Below are positions 28,829 to 40,700 of a DNA stretch of 64,000 nt, piece by piece. Below the pieces are notes generated by a model. That model did no database searches. It was not told the origin of the DNA and saw nothing but the letters and a program-made list of their open reading frames with translations. Location of the stretch: positions 7,200,501 through 7,264,500 of the forward strand of contig NZ_CP139972.1 of NCBI RefSeq assembly GCF_034424315.1, read 5' to 3'. Made by a program: the position numbers and the translations under genes. Numbering within the stretch: the stretch's first letter is position 1; every line of letters begins with the position of its first letter. The DNA is from Chitinophaga sancti. GTDB taxonomy: Bacteria; Bacteroidota; Bacteroidia; Chitinophagales; Chitinophagaceae.

Positions 28829-31800
28829 ATGAGAACCAAGCCTGTTTCTGTACGCCCCGGGGCTATCTTATACCTGTTATTGTTGTTGCTGCCGGCCATT
28901 GGCCTGCATGCACAGACTGATATTACCATCGGTCTGGGCAACGGTAGCAACGGTAATACATCCTACCCGTGTCCTATACAACACTGGTACCAGGCCTCCC
29001 GGGCCCAATACCTTTATCGCGCTTCAGAGCTGACTGCCAAAGGCATGGGCCCTGGTATGATCAATGCGGTGAAATTCAATGCTACCTCTGTAGGTAGCGA
29101 TGTTACTGCTTCAGAACAATATGCTATCAAGATAGGCGGCACTACGGTGAGCACACTGTCTGATTCATATTATGAACCTGTAGGTAATAATTTTTATGGG
29201 CCCCTTGATTATTTGCCCGTGGTTGGGAATAACTCCTTTGCCATTCCTTCCGGTTTCTTCTGGAATGGTACGGACAATATCCTGGTAGAAGTATGTAATG
29301 GTGGATCCGGCGAGTATTCACATCATGCTGTATTTCCTTACACAACAGGTCTTGCGTTCAATGGATCTCATACCTATTATCAGGATGCGGGCGCCACTCT
29401 TTGCGGCACCAGTTCTGTGAACTCTGCATCAACTACCCGCCCCGATATTATTTTCAACTGGACTCCTGCAGCTGCGTGTACCGGCACTCCTACCGCCGGT
29501 ACTGCAGCCAGCAGTGCTTCCAGCGTATGCCTGAACGAAAGCTTTACCCTTTCTCTCAGCGGTACCACAGTCGCTTCCGGTCTTAAGTACCAGTGGCAAT
29601 CATCTACAGACAATAGCACATGGACAAATATTCCAAATGATACATTGTCATCACTTACTACCACACAGGCTGTGTCCAAATATTATCGTTGTGTGGTTAC
29701 CTGTTCTGCCAGCGGTAATGCGGCGAACACTACAAGCGTACATGTCACAAGTCCGTCTTTAGTGCATGGTACTTTTACTATTAATAAAGCATTGCCTACA
29801 GGTGCAGGCAACTTCGCCTCATTCAATGATGCTTACAATTATATTAAATGCGGTATCGACGGCGCTGTGATCTTTAATGTAGTTGCGAATGCTGCTTCCG
29901 CTTACAATGAGCAGCTGATCATGACACCAGTGCCTGGTGCATCGGCCACCAATACCGTCACCTTCAATGGTAACAATGATACGATCGCTTACCTCAGCAC
30001 GACAAGTGCAGAGAGAGCTGTGATCAAACTGAATGGCGCAGATTATATTACTTTCAATGATCTCGTGATTCAGGCCAAAGGCAGTACCTCCAGCCAATAT
30101 GGCTTTGGTGTACAATTGATGAACGATGCAGACTTCAATACCATCAATAATTGTAAGATCCTCGTCAATACCACTTCCTCCTCATCTGATTATGCAGGTA
30201 TCGTGGTCAGTTCTTCTGCTACCTCAGCTACCGGTAGCGGTGCCACCAATTCAGACAATAACACCATCAGCAATAATACCATCATAGGCGGCTACTACAG
30301 TATTACACTGGTAGCCAGCGCTACGAACTCAAATGGCAGCAATAAGATCATCAACAACAAACTGCAGGACTTCTACTACTATGGTATCTATATCCTGGGT
30401 GCGTACAACCTGACATTTGAAAAGAATACCATCAGCCGTCCTACACGTACTTCTGTAGATAACTTCTATGGCGTGTATGCAACGGGCCTCAACACCAAAC
30501 TGAACATCAATGCCAACAGGATCACAAACCCATTCGGTGGAAATCCTGCCAGCACCAGCACATTCTACGGTGTTTACTTTACCGGCGTAGATGCATTGAA
30601 TACGCTGGAAAACGTAGTGAGCAATAACCTGATCGCCAACCTCACAGGTAGTGGTTCAGTGTACGGCTTCTACAACAGTTCTTCTGATAACGTTTTCTAT
30701 TATCATAATACCCTTTCACTGGATGGATCTGCAACACCAGGCACATCGTACGTGACAAGAGGTTTCTATCAAACTTCGCAGGCAGCAGGTATTTACCTTC
30801 GAGATAACATGATCACCATTAATCGTGGTGGTCAGAATGCGAAACACGGTATTTACTTCTCGACCACATCAAGCGATATTGTATCTAACTACAACAATAT
30901 TTTCCTGGCCTCAACAGTGGCCAATGCCTATACCGGATACTATTCGGCTAACAGGGCAACACTTACAGACTGGAAAACTGCTGCTTCACAGGATGCGAAC
31001 TCACTGGCTGCAAATCCTATTTACAAGGACAGCACCAATGGCAACTATGCACCCAGCAGCCAGACCGTGAACGACAGAGGTATACCTGTAGGCATTACTG
31101 CCGATATCAACAGCAATACCCGCAGTACTTCCACTCCGGATATGGGTGCTTATGAATTCACCCCTGATCCATGTACTGCACCACCTGTACCAGGCACTTC
31201 TACTGTGAATAAAAACCCGGTATGTGTGGGTACGAGCGTAGGCCTGGGGCTTACCGGAAATAGCAATGGTCTCACACAAACCTATCAGTGGCAATATGCT
31301 GCTGCCGCTGCAGGACCATGGACAAACCTGGGTGCATCACTCAATTATCCTGATACAGTCATTGTTTCTACAGCTACCTTATACTACCGTACAGCAGTGA
31401 CCTGTAGTGGTAATACGGCCTACTCAGCACCTGTGTTGCTGACCGTGAACCCCGCACTGCCGCCAAATACCTATACGGTAGATAAAAATTCACCAGCCAG
31501 CGCGACCAACTATCAGAGCTTTGCAGCGGTGAAAGTAGCACTGGAATGCGGTATCTCCGGCCCTGTGGTATTCAATGTAGTGGCAGGTCGTACACCTTAT
31601 GAAGAAAAGTTCTCGCTGGATTCGGTCAGAGGTACGTCTGCGATCAATACGATCACCTTCCTTGGTAATGGTAACACTATTCACTATAGTTCCAATACCA
31701 CCGATGAGCGTGCGGTTATTAAGCTGAAGCACACAGACCATATCATCTTCGATAGTCTGACCATCGATGCAACTGGTACTGGTACCTATGGCTATGGTGT

Positions 31801-34800
31801 ACAGTTGATAGACCATGCGGATAGCAACGTGGTAAGGCACTGTACTGTCATCTCAAATACTACTGAAAGTTACAATACAAACTTCGCGGGTATCGTTATC
31901 AGTGCATCGGATTCAGATCCGGTTTCATCCGGAGCGACCCGTTGCACCGGCAACCTGATTGACAACAACAAGGTAACGGGTGGTTTCTACAGCGTAACTG
32001 TAGTAGGTGACGATGGTGATCCGGTATATCTGAACTCCATCACTAACAACGTTCTGCAGGACTTCTATTACTATGGTATCTACCTGGAATCTACTTCCGG
32101 TACCACAGTGAAAGGCAATACCATACAACGTCCTACCCGTACTAATGTGAGTTACTACTATGGTTTGTATGCATATGGTGAAAACACCAACCTGAAAGTT
32201 CTGGAAAACAGGTTCACCAATCCATTTGGCGGTGCACCTACCTCCACCAGTTATTTCTATGGCATATATTTCAGCAACGTGTCTGCCAATAATATGACAC
32301 CGATTCTGGTTGCGAACAATATCATGTACAAGACCACAGGTGCGGGATACCAGTATGGTATTTACAACTATAGCTCGCCCAATATTAATTACTACCACAA
32401 TACTATTTCGTTGGATAATACTGGTGGTAGCGCTTCTTATTATTCAAGAGGCTATTATCAGTCCAGTACCACAACTGGTATTAATTTCAAGAATAACATC
32501 ATTACAATCAATAATACCGGTGCTAACTATAAATATGCAGTCTACCTGTCATCAACCGGAACAGAGTTCTTCGCTGATCACAACGACTACTATGTAGCGG
32601 GCGGTGGTAGCAATAAATACATCGGTTACAGCAATAATAACCTGGCAACCCTGGCAGACTGGAGAGGAACCACCGGTCAGGATGCCGCTACCATCAGTAT
32701 AGACCCTATCTATGCCGATGCACCAAATGGAAACCTTACACCTGTGATCTATCCGCTGGATAATACAGGTATCCCATTAGGTATCACCAACGATATCGTA
32801 CATAAAACAAGAAGTACAACTACACCTGATATCGGTGCTTATGAAATAGACATCGTACCATGTGTATCTCCACTGAATCCGGGTACTGCAGTAGTTACCC
32901 CTAACAGTAACATCTGTATGGGTACCCAGATCAGCCTCGATCTCACCAGCAATACACCTGGTGGCCGCATGACCTACCAGTGGCAGGCATCTTATACAAA
33001 CAATGGTCCATGGATCAATGTATCTGATACCCTGTATGTATCTCAGTACAAGATGGAACTGGGCATGCTGAATTACTTCCGTTGTAAGATCGTATGTAGC
33101 GGTACTGACAGTGCCTTCTCGACAGTGGCTGTCGTAAATATGAATGCACCACTGGTAAAAGGATTGTACACCATCGATCCGGCAGGTTCAGGTACCCGCA
33201 ACTTCACTTCCTTCCAACAGGCTGTAACAGCACTGGAATGTGGTATCGCAGGATGGGTCATCTTCGATGTAGTGCCTGGCACTTACACAGAACGGATCCG
33301 TATGCACAAAATTCCTGGTGCGTCAGATACCAGCCGTATTACCTTCCGTAGCCAGAATGGTGCCCCCGCATCTGTAACGCTGACAACAGCACCAACTGCT
33401 GCGAATAACTATGTGCTGAAACTGGATAGCGCAAGCTTTATAACTTATAAGAATATTACCATTAAAGCAACCGGATCTACCTATGCAAGAGTAGTAGAAC
33501 TGGCTGGTACCACCGCGTACGATAGCTTACTTACCAACAATCTGGTGATGCCGGCAACGACTTCGAACAGTACAAATATGACAGGTGTGTATGCAGGTAG
33601 CTTTAAAGGAAACAATAATGCAATTGTCGGGAATACCATCACAAATGGCGCCAGTGGTATCTATTTTACAGGAACCGGTACAAGCGAAATGGCAACGTCC
33701 ATCGTGATAGACAGTAATACGGTAACTGGTTCCTATGTGAATGGTATCTACACGTCTTATGTAGATAGTATTGTGATCACACGCAATAATGTGAAACTCG
33801 CAGCGCCACTGGCCAGCTCTGCATATGGTATTTATAGCTATTATGATGACGGTGCGTTCAAAATAAACCACAACATCGTGAAGATCGGCAGTGCTACCAC
33901 TACTACCTATGGTATCTATACCTATAGTTGTGATGCATCGCAGGCTGATACTGCACAGATAGATGGTAACAAGGTGATTGCCACCACAGGGAATACAGGT
34001 AGCATGTACGGTCTGTACAACCAGTATTCAACCTATGTGAATAACGTAAACAATGTGATCAACATCGCGACATCAGGTAGCAGCTCCTACGGTTTGTACA
34101 GCAGCAGTGATGCGAATAGTGTGTACTACAACAATACAGTACAGAGTGCCGCCACTTCTGCTACCAACAACGTGGCTGCTTACCTGGGACATGCTTCTGC
34201 CGGATACAGCAATGTATTCTTCAGAAATAACATCTTCTCTCATACAGGCGGCGGTTATGCCATGTATGTGACCGGTGTGGAGTATCATAACAGTGATTAC
34301 AACACATTGTATACTTCAGGTACGAACCTGGTTAGAAACGCTAACCTCGCAGTAAACTATACATCGCTGAATGCCTTCGTGACAGCTGCCGATCAGGACA
34401 TACATTCTATCGTGTACAAACCAGCATTCGAAGCAGGTAATGATAATCTGCTACCAGATCTGAATAACCCTGAAGTATGGGCTATCCATGGTCGTGGTGT
34501 ACAGGTAAGAGGTAATAAGCATGACTTCAATGGTGCTTACCGTCCGCAGACACTGGCAGAAGGTGTGCCTGATATGGGTGCGTACGAGTTCCTGCCAGCG
34601 GTAGAACCAGTGTTGTTAACACCAATACCGGCTGCTCCGTCTCCGGGCATTACCCAGACATTCATGTTCGGAACAGATACTGTAGCGAAAATCACATGGG
34701 CATCTTCCGGTGCCGTACCAGCTTCCCTGACGCTGAAACGCTACTCAGGTATCAAACCGCCAAACCTGACGCCGACACAGGAATTCATGTACTTCTATTC

Positions 34801-37756
34801 AGACGTGGATGCCAGTGGTGCATACAGCAACTTCGATTACAAACAATACTATGTGCCTTCATGGCAGGGTACATTCACCAATGAAAAATCCATTCACCTC
34901 GGTAGAACAAACGCCGATTCTGCATGGATCGTAAATGACAGCAGTAAGATCGATACTGACTTAAAGATCATCTCTGAAAATCATTTATCCTATCTCGACA
35001 GATATACCGGTCTCAAAGGCAGCGAGCCTGATGTACCAAGCTTCCCTGCATTGCCGGATAGTTCTAACAGGGGTACCCGCTTCTGGGTGGGCTATGGCCA
35101 CCAGTACTACATGAATCAGGATAACTCACAGAACATGGTGCTGTACCTGAGTGCACAACAACCTGCACATGTGGTGGTGAAGATCCATGGTACCAGCTAC
35201 AGAAAAGAATACACGGTAGCAGCCAACTCAGTATTGGCTACAGACATCATTCCTAAAGCAGGTCTGAGTGATGCCCGCCTGTTAGGTGAAGGTCTGTACG
35301 AACAAGGTATCAGTATAGAAAGTGACGTGCCTATCGTAGCCTATGCCCACATTTATAGCTCTGCTTCTTCTGGTGCAACCATGCTGTTGCCTGTAGGAAC
35401 TTACGGCTATGAATACTATGCGCTGACTTCCCGTCAGAATTATAGCTCCACTTCTTATTCGTGGTTCTATGTCATCGCAGACAATGATAATACAGTAGTT
35501 GAGATTACACCATCTGTACCAACACTGGCAGGTAAACCGGCCAAGGTGCCATTCACGGTGACATTGAACAAAGGCCAGGTGTACCAGGTACTGGGTGCGA
35601 TCATGAGTGGATCGGAAGGATATGACCTGTCTGGTAGTAAGGTGAGATCTATCACCAACGCAGCTGGTAAATGTTATCCGGTAGCTGTCTTCTCTGGTAA
35701 CAGCCGTACTTCCTTAGGTTGTGATGGCTCGGTGGGTTCTTCCGGTGACAACGCCATTCAGCAAAACTTCCCGTCACAGGCATGGGGTATGCATTATCTC
35801 ACAGCGCCTACTTCCAGTTCTGATGATCCGGCTACACTTTCTACGAACATCTTCCGTGTAATGGTGAAAGACACCAATACCGTTGTGAAACTGAATAACG
35901 TGCCACTGACAGGTCTGATCAATGGTCGTTACTATCAATACCAGAGCAATACTGCCGATTACCTGGAGGCTAATAAGCCGGTCATGGTAGCACAGTACAT
36001 GTCTTCTGAAGGTGCTTGTCCGAATACCGGTTCATTAGGTGATCCTGAAATGTTCTATATCAGTCCGCTTGAACAGGGTATCAATGCTGTAGGTCTGTAC
36101 CGCAACGTGGTAGATGACATCGAGGTGAACTATCTCACACTGATCATTCCTACAGGTGGTGTACCATCACTCCTGATTGATAACAGTAACCTCTTCGACT
36201 ATACTTATGCACATCCTAATAAACCAGGATATACAGTAGTCGTGAAGACTTGGCCCGCAGCATCTGCACAGTGTATAGTGACCAGTGACTCCGCCTTTAC
36301 TGCGGTGACCTACGGTATGGGTAGTGTGGAAAGTTATGGTTTCAACGCCGGTACACTGGTAAGAAACCTGAATGCGACAACTTCCTTTAACAATAACTAT
36401 GGCACCGGCGCCAGCTCTAATTATACCTGTGCCGGTACGCCGTTCCATTTCACAGCCATGCTGCCAATCAAACCAGTCTCCATCACATGGGAACTGAGTC
36501 AGGTCAGCAATCTGTTGCCGGCAGGAGATGTTACTCAGACAAACCCTGCAGCACTCGATAGCATTGTAGCCAATGGCAAGACTTATTATAAATATGATCT
36601 CACAGGCGATTACATGTTCACTGCGCCAGGTACTTATTACATCCCGATGAAGATGCAACATCCTGAAATCGAAAGCTGTGACAACAGTTCGGAAGTAGTA
36701 CTTACCATCAAGGTGATCAGAAAACCTGTAGTGGATTATAGTATCGATTACTCCGGTTGTGTGGCAGACATCGCTGAACTGACAGGTACTGTTACCACTG
36801 AAAACAACGCTGCGATCAATACCTGGAAATGGAATTTCGCAGATGGTACGACTGCCGCTACACAAAAGGTAACCAAACAATATCCTGCAGCCGGTACCTA
36901 TGTCGAAGAGCTGCACATCATCACATCAGAAGGTTGTATCGGTGATACTTCGAAAGAAGTGGTAGCGAATGAACCTACTGCTGCAAAACTGGTAACAGAC
37001 AGCTTCACTGTATGCTACAATTCATCTGTCACCTTCACCGTGAAAGATCCGGAAGCAGGTGTAACCTATAGCTGGTTCAACGCGAAAACTGGTGGGGCAC
37101 GCCTGGATACGGGCAAGACCTTTACCATCAACCCGGTGACAACTCCTGGTATCTACTATGTAGAGGCGATGAAGAATGGTTGTGTAAGCACATCCCGTAC
37201 CGCAGCGAAAGTAACCGTACTGCCACAACTGACAGCACCGGTTGTAGAAGTGGACAGCATTGGTGTGAACACCATCCGCTTCAAATGGAATGCGATACCT
37301 GGTGCTACCGGTTACGCAGTAAGTATCGACAATGGTAATACCTGGTCTGATCCATCATCCGGACCGCAGGGTACAGAGCATATGATCACAGGCCTGAGAC
37401 CTGTACAGGAAGTAACGCTGATCGTGAAAGTAAAAGGTTGTGAAGACAAGCTCTCTCTGCCTGTATCAGCTATCACCCTGACCGATGGTATCTATATTCC
37501 AAATGCATTCTCTCCAAATGGTGACGGGTTGAACGATGTGCTGAAAGTATATGGCGCTGTGATCCGCGAAGTACACTTTATGGTGTTCAACCAGTGGGGT
37601 GAGAAGGTATTCGAATCAAATGACCAGTCATTAGGCTGGGATGGTTTCTACAAGAATAAGGCGCAGCCTTCAGGTGTATACATCTATGTAGTGAAACTGA
37701 AACTGATAGATGGTAGTGCAATAGATCGCAAGGGTTCTGTGAACCTGATCCGGTAA
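28829..37756 (+). CDS. Giant beta-helix/IgGFc-binding-like/PKD protein with type-B T9SS sorting domain
   Basis: A 2975-residue secreted surface protein. Signal peptide (ends IGLHAQ), N-terminal beta-sandwich, then three copies of an Ig-like plus right-handed parallel beta-helix unit (helices about 310-720, 876-1280 and 1440-1845). Each opens with phrases such as FASFNDAYNYIKCGI, YQSFAAVKVALECGI and FTSFQQAVTALECGI. A region like the IgGFc-binding protein N-terminal domain follows (about 2080-2500, GTRFWVGYGHQYYM and VPIVAYAHIYSSASSGATMLLPV), then a PKD domain (about 2620-2710), further Ig and fibronectin-like parts, and a CHU_C type-B domain (about 2886-2975, YIPNAFSPNGDGLNDVLKV). It is likely an adhesin or carbohydrate-binding filament held at the surface by T9SS. 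The neighbouring PorP/SprF proteins are its likely partners. Ligand unknown. Confidence 0.85.
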   Translation: MRTKPVSVRPGAILYLLLLLLPAIGLHAQTDITIGLGNGSNGNTSYPCPIQHWYQASRAQYLYRASELTAKGMGPGMINAVKFNATSVGSDVTASEQYAIKIGGTTVSTLSDSYYEPVGNNFYGPLDYLPVVGNNSFAIPSGFFWNGTDNILVEVCNGGSGEYSHHAVFPYTTGLAFNGSHTYYQDAGATLCGTSSVNSASTTRPDIIFNWTPAAACTGTPTAGTAASSASSVCLNESFTLSLSGTTVASGLKYQWQSSTDNSTWTNIPNDTLSSLTTTQAVSKYYRCVVTCSASGNAANTTSVHVTSPSLVHGTFTINKALPTGAGNFASFNDAYNYIKCGIDGAVIFNVVANAASAYNEQLIMTPVPGASATNTVTFNGNNDTIAYLSTTSAERAVIKLNGADYITFNDLVIQAKGSTSSQYGFGVQLMNDADFNTINNCKILVNTTSSSSDYAGIVVSSSATSATGSGATNSDNNTISNNTIIGGYYSITLVASATNSNGSNKIINNKLQDFYYYGIYILGAYNLTFEKNTISRPTRTSVDNFYGVYATGLNTKLNINANRITNPFGGNPASTSTFYGVYFTGVDALNTLENVVSNNLIANLTGSGSVYGFYNSSSDNVFYYHNTLSLDGSATPGTSYVTRGFYQTSQAAGIYLRDNMITINRGGQNAKHGIYFSTTSSDIVSNYNNIFLASTVANAYTGYYSANRATLTDWKTAASQDANSLAANPIYKDSTNGNYAPSSQTVNDRGIPVGITADINSNTRSTSTPDMGAYEFTPDPCTAPPVPGTSTVNKNPVCVGTSVGLGLTGNSNGLTQTYQWQYAAAAAGPWTNLGASLNYPDTVIVSTATLYYRTAVTCSGNTAYSAPVLLTVNPALPPNTYTVDKNSPASATNYQSFAAVKVALECGISGPVVFNVVAGRTPYEEKFSLDSVRGTSAINTITFLGNGNTIHYSSNTTDERAVIKLKHTDHIIFDSLTIDATGTGTYGYGVQLIDHADSNVVRHCTVISNTTESYNTNFAGIVISASDSDPVSSGATRCTGNLIDNNKVTGGFYSVTVVGDDGDPVYLNSITNNVLQDFYYYGIYLESTSGTTVKGNTIQRPTRTNVSYYYGLYAYGENTNLKVLENRFTNPFGGAPTSTSYFYGIYFSNVSANNMTPILVANNIMYKTTGAGYQYGIYNYSSPNINYYHNTISLDNTGGSASYYSRGYYQSSTTTGINFKNNIITINNTGANYKYAVYLSSTGTEFFADHNDYYVAGGGSNKYIGYSNNNLATLADWRGTTGQDAATISIDPIYADAPNGNLTPVIYPLDNTGIPLGITNDIVHKTRSTTTPDIGAYEIDIVPCVSPLNPGTAVVTPNSNICMGTQISLDLTSNTPGGRMTYQWQASYTNNGPWINVSDTLYVSQYKMELGMLNYFRCKIVCSGTDSAFSTVAVVNMNAPLVKGLYTIDPAGSGTRNFTSFQQAVTALECGIAGWVIFDVVPGTYTERIRMHKIPGASDTSRITFRSQNGAPASVTLTTAPTAANNYVLKLDSASFITYKNITIKATGSTYARVVELAGTTAYDSLLTNNLVMPATTSNSTNMTGVYAGSFKGNNNAIVGNTITNGASGIYFTGTGTSEMATSIVIDSNTVTGSYVNGIYTSYVDSIVITRNNVKLAAPLASSAYGIYSYYDDGAFKINHNIVKIGSATTTTYGIYTYSCDASQADTAQIDGNKVIATTGNTGSMYGLYNQYSTYVNNVNNVINIATSGSSSYGLYSSSDANSVYYNNTVQSAATSATNNVAAYLGHASAGYSNVFFRNNIFSHTGGGYAMYVTGVEYHNSDYNTLYTSGTNLVRNANLAVNYTSLNAFVTAADQDIHSIVYKPAFEAGNDNLLPDLNNPEVWAIHGRGVQVRGNKHDFNGAYRPQTLAEGVPDMGAYEFLPAVEPVLLTPIPAAPSPGITQTFMFGTDTVAKITWASSGAVPASLTLKRYSGIKPPNLTPTQEFMYFYSDVDASGAYSNFDYKQYYVPSWQGTFTNEKSIHLGRTNADSAWIVNDSSKIDTDLKIISENHLSYLDRYTGLKGSEPDVPSFPALPDSSNRGTRFWVGYGHQYYMNQDNSQNMVLYLSAQQPAHVVVKIHGTSYRKEYTVAANSVLATDIIPKAGLSDARLLGEGLYEQGISIESDVPIVAYAHIYSSASSGATMLLPVGTYGYEYYALTSRQNYSSTSYSWFYVIADNDNTVVEITPSVPTLAGKPAKVPFTVTLNKGQVYQVLGAIMSGSEGYDLSGSKVRSITNAAGKCYPVAVFSGNSRTSLGCDGSVGSSGDNAIQQNFPSQAWGMHYLTAPTSSSDDPATLSTNIFRVMVKDTNTVVKLNNVPLTGLINGRYYQYQSNTADYLEANKPVMVAQYMSSEGACPNTGSLGDPEMFYISPLEQGINAVGLYRNVVDDIEVNYLTLIIPTGGVPSLLIDNSNLFDYTYAHPNKPGYTVVVKTWPAASAQCIVTSDSAFTAVTYGMGSVESYGFNAGTLVRNLNATTSFNNNYGTGASSNYTCAGTPFHFTAMLPIKPVSITWELSQVSNLLPAGDVTQTNPAALDSIVANGKTYYKYDLTGDYMFTAPGTYYIPMKMQHPEIESCDNSSEVVLTIKVIRKPVVDYSIDYSGCVADIAELTGTVTTENNAAINTWKWNFADGTTAATQKVTKQYPAAGTYVEELHIITSEGCIGDTSKEVVANEPTAAKLVTDSFTVCYNSSVTFTVKDPEAGVTYSWFNAKTGGARLDTGKTFTINPVTTPGIYYVEAMKNGCVSTSRTAAKVTVLPQLTAPVVEVDSIGVNTIRFKWNAIPGATGYAVSIDNGNTWSDPSSGPQGTEHMITGLRPVQEVTLIVKVKGCEDKLSLPVSAITLTDGIYIPNAFSPNGDGLNDVLKVYGAVIREVHFMVFNQWGEKVFESNDQSLGWDGFYKNKAQPSGVYIYVVKLKLIDGSAIDRKGSVNLIR

Positions 37757-37776
37757 GCCTAATAAATAGTTATCCC

Positions 37777-40700
37777 ATGAAGTATCCTGTTTTAAATAGT
37801 ACTGCTTGCTATTGCTCTCCACCTAAGGGTGGGGGCAACAGCGGCAGCTTACAACGGCCCCTGTGGCTCGCATTGCTCTCGTTGTTCATGATGGCGGTAT
37901 CAGGTCATGCACAAAATCTTTCCAACAAGGGAACGGAATTCTGGACAGCATATGGACACCATCAATTCATGGAACCAGGACAGCCCAACTCGCAGGAAAT
38001 GGTATTGTACCTGAGTGCAGAGCAACCGGCAGTCGTAACAGTGTCAGTAGACAGCCTCGGCTGGAGCCGCACTTATTCCATTCCTGCCAATACGGTGATT
38101 GCCACTGATTATATCCCTAAAGGAGGTACTTATGATGCGCGTTTGTATTCCGTGCCGCCAGGCTTTGGTGGTACAGGTGGTGAAGGTGTGTTCAGGTACA
38201 AAGGTATTCATATTGTGAGCGATGTACCCATTGTTGCGTATGGCCATATATTTGGTTCAGCTTCATCAGGTGCCACCACGCTGTTGCCTGTCAATACCTG
38301 GGGGTATTATTATGTATCGCTGAATAGTGAGCAGAATTATGGTTCAGATTGTTTTTCCTGGATGTATGTGATAGCGAGTCACGATAGCACGGTCGTTGAA
38401 ATAACACCTTCTGCGCTGACCCGTAATGGACGCCCTGCCAATGTGCCTTTCACAGTGACATTGAATAAAGGACAGATCTATCAGGTAGTAGGTACTACGA
38501 ATGGCAGCTCAGGCCCTGAATTGACGGGTACCAAAGTTCGCTCCATTGCAAATCCGGGCGACACGTGCTATCCTATTGCCGTATTCTCTGGTAGTAGCCG
38601 TACAGCTATTACCTGTACACCTGGAGGTAGCGGCAGTGGGGATAACAATATGCAGCAGGTATTTCCATCGCAGGCATGGGGTAAGCGTTATCTGCTGGCA
38701 CCTACCAGTACTGATAACAGTCCTTCTACCTTCATGACCAATATTTATAAGGTAGTGGTGAAAGACCCCGCCACAGTCGTGAAGAGAAATGGGGTTGTAT
38801 TGACGGGGTTGATAGGTAATAGTTACTACCGCTTTACAAGTGGTACAGCAGATTATATAGAATCAGATAAACCGGTATTGGTTGCACAATTTATGTCCTC
38901 TTCAGGCTCATGCCCCAATACAGGAGGTCTGGGTGATCCTGAAATGGTGTACCTCAGCCCTATAGAACAGGCTATTAAAAATATCGGTTTCTATAGGAAT
39001 AACAGGGAGTCCATTAACGTAAATTACCTTACCCTGATCATCCCAACTTTAGGCGTGCAATCCTTGAAAATAGACGGGCAGAACAATGCGTGGAATTATA
39101 CTTATGCACATCCCGCCCTGCCTGGTTATTCAGTAGTCATCAAGCGTTGGTCTGCAGCCCAGGCACAATGTCTCGTATCGAGTGACTCGGCTTTTACAGC
39201 AGTTACCTATGGGTTAGGTTCTGTAGAGAGTTATGGCTACAATGCAGGTACACTCATCAACAACCTGAATGCAGTTGGTACTATTCACAACCAGTATGAT
39301 ACTGCCAAATCAAAGAATGATTTTACATGCACGAATACACCTGTAGAATTGTCTGTATTACTGGCATATCATCCCACAAAGATGGTGTGGCAAATCAGTC
39401 AGCTGGGTAGTGCGATCACACCTAACGCCGATGTTGTGATAACGAACCCGGTAAGTACAGGTCAGGAAATTGTAAATGGTGTGCCTTATTTCAAATACAC
39501 CCTTCCTGGCACCTACCAGTTCAGTAATACAGGCACTTACAATATCACAATTACAAACACCAACCCTGAGATTGAAAAATGTGATCATACCGAACAGGTG
39601 AAAATCTCTGTGACCGTTAAGAAGAAACCTTTTGCAAAGTTTACTTATACACATACTGGTTGTACAAAAGACTCTGTTTACTTTACAGGAGACACCAGCG
39701 CGAGCGGATATGATGTTAATCGCTGGAAGTGGACATTCGCAGGACCTGTGTTGGATAGTGGTCAGCATGTAACACATGCATTTGCTCCCGGCCAGCAGAA
39801 TATTAAGCTCAGTGTGATCACGGAAGAAGGTTGTGTGGCTGATACGACCGCATCTATTACTATCTATCCAAGACCAACAGCCAATTTCAATACCAATGTG
39901 CAGAGTGTATGTGAAGGCAGTAATGTGACCCTCACGGATCAGTCAACCTTTGGTGGCAGTGGACCTCTCGTAGGCTGGTACTGGGATGAAGGCAATGGAA
40001 CAACGAATAACAACACCACTGCTGCGGCACAAACAGCGCATTACGATGCATATGGTACTTATAATATCAGGCATGTTGTAAAGGTGAGTGACCTTTGTGT
40101 GAGCGATACTGCCACAAAAACAGTTACGGTGTATGCAAAACCGGTGCCTTCCTTTACCTATCCTGACAATTGTCTGGCTGTAGATGGTATTGTACAATTC
40201 ACCAGTACTACAACAGTACCGGATGCACAGACGCTGAGCTCTTACACCTGGGATTTCGGAGATGCTGCTGCTACACCTGCTAATCCAAATACAAGTACAG
40301 CCGCTAATCCACAACATACATATACTTCCTTTGGTACTTATACGATTAAATATAGTGCCACCACTGCCAATGGTTGTACCAAAGACACAACGGTGACAGC
40401 CATCTTTAAGCTGAAACCAAAACTCAATTTTACAAAACTCGATTCTGTCTGCGTAAACCAGAAAGGTACGCTCGATATCGCAAAAGCTGCGGTGACGAAT
40501 GGGGTAACAGGTACAGGTGTGTATAAAGGTCCGGGAACAAATGCTGCCGGGGTGTTCAGTCCAACAACCGCAGGAGCTGGCACACACACTATCTGGTATG
40601 TATTTACAACTAAGAGTGGTTGTATAGATTCTATTTCTGCCACTATCAAAGTAAATCCAAAACCAGCTGCGGCCTTCACAGCCAATGATGTATGCCTCGG

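Noticed and set aside
29758..34600. Repeated DNA in the giant gene as a CRISPR or mobile repeat
   Set aside because: The repeats are long, in frame and encode beta-helix and Ig units; there are no short identical repeats with unique spacers.
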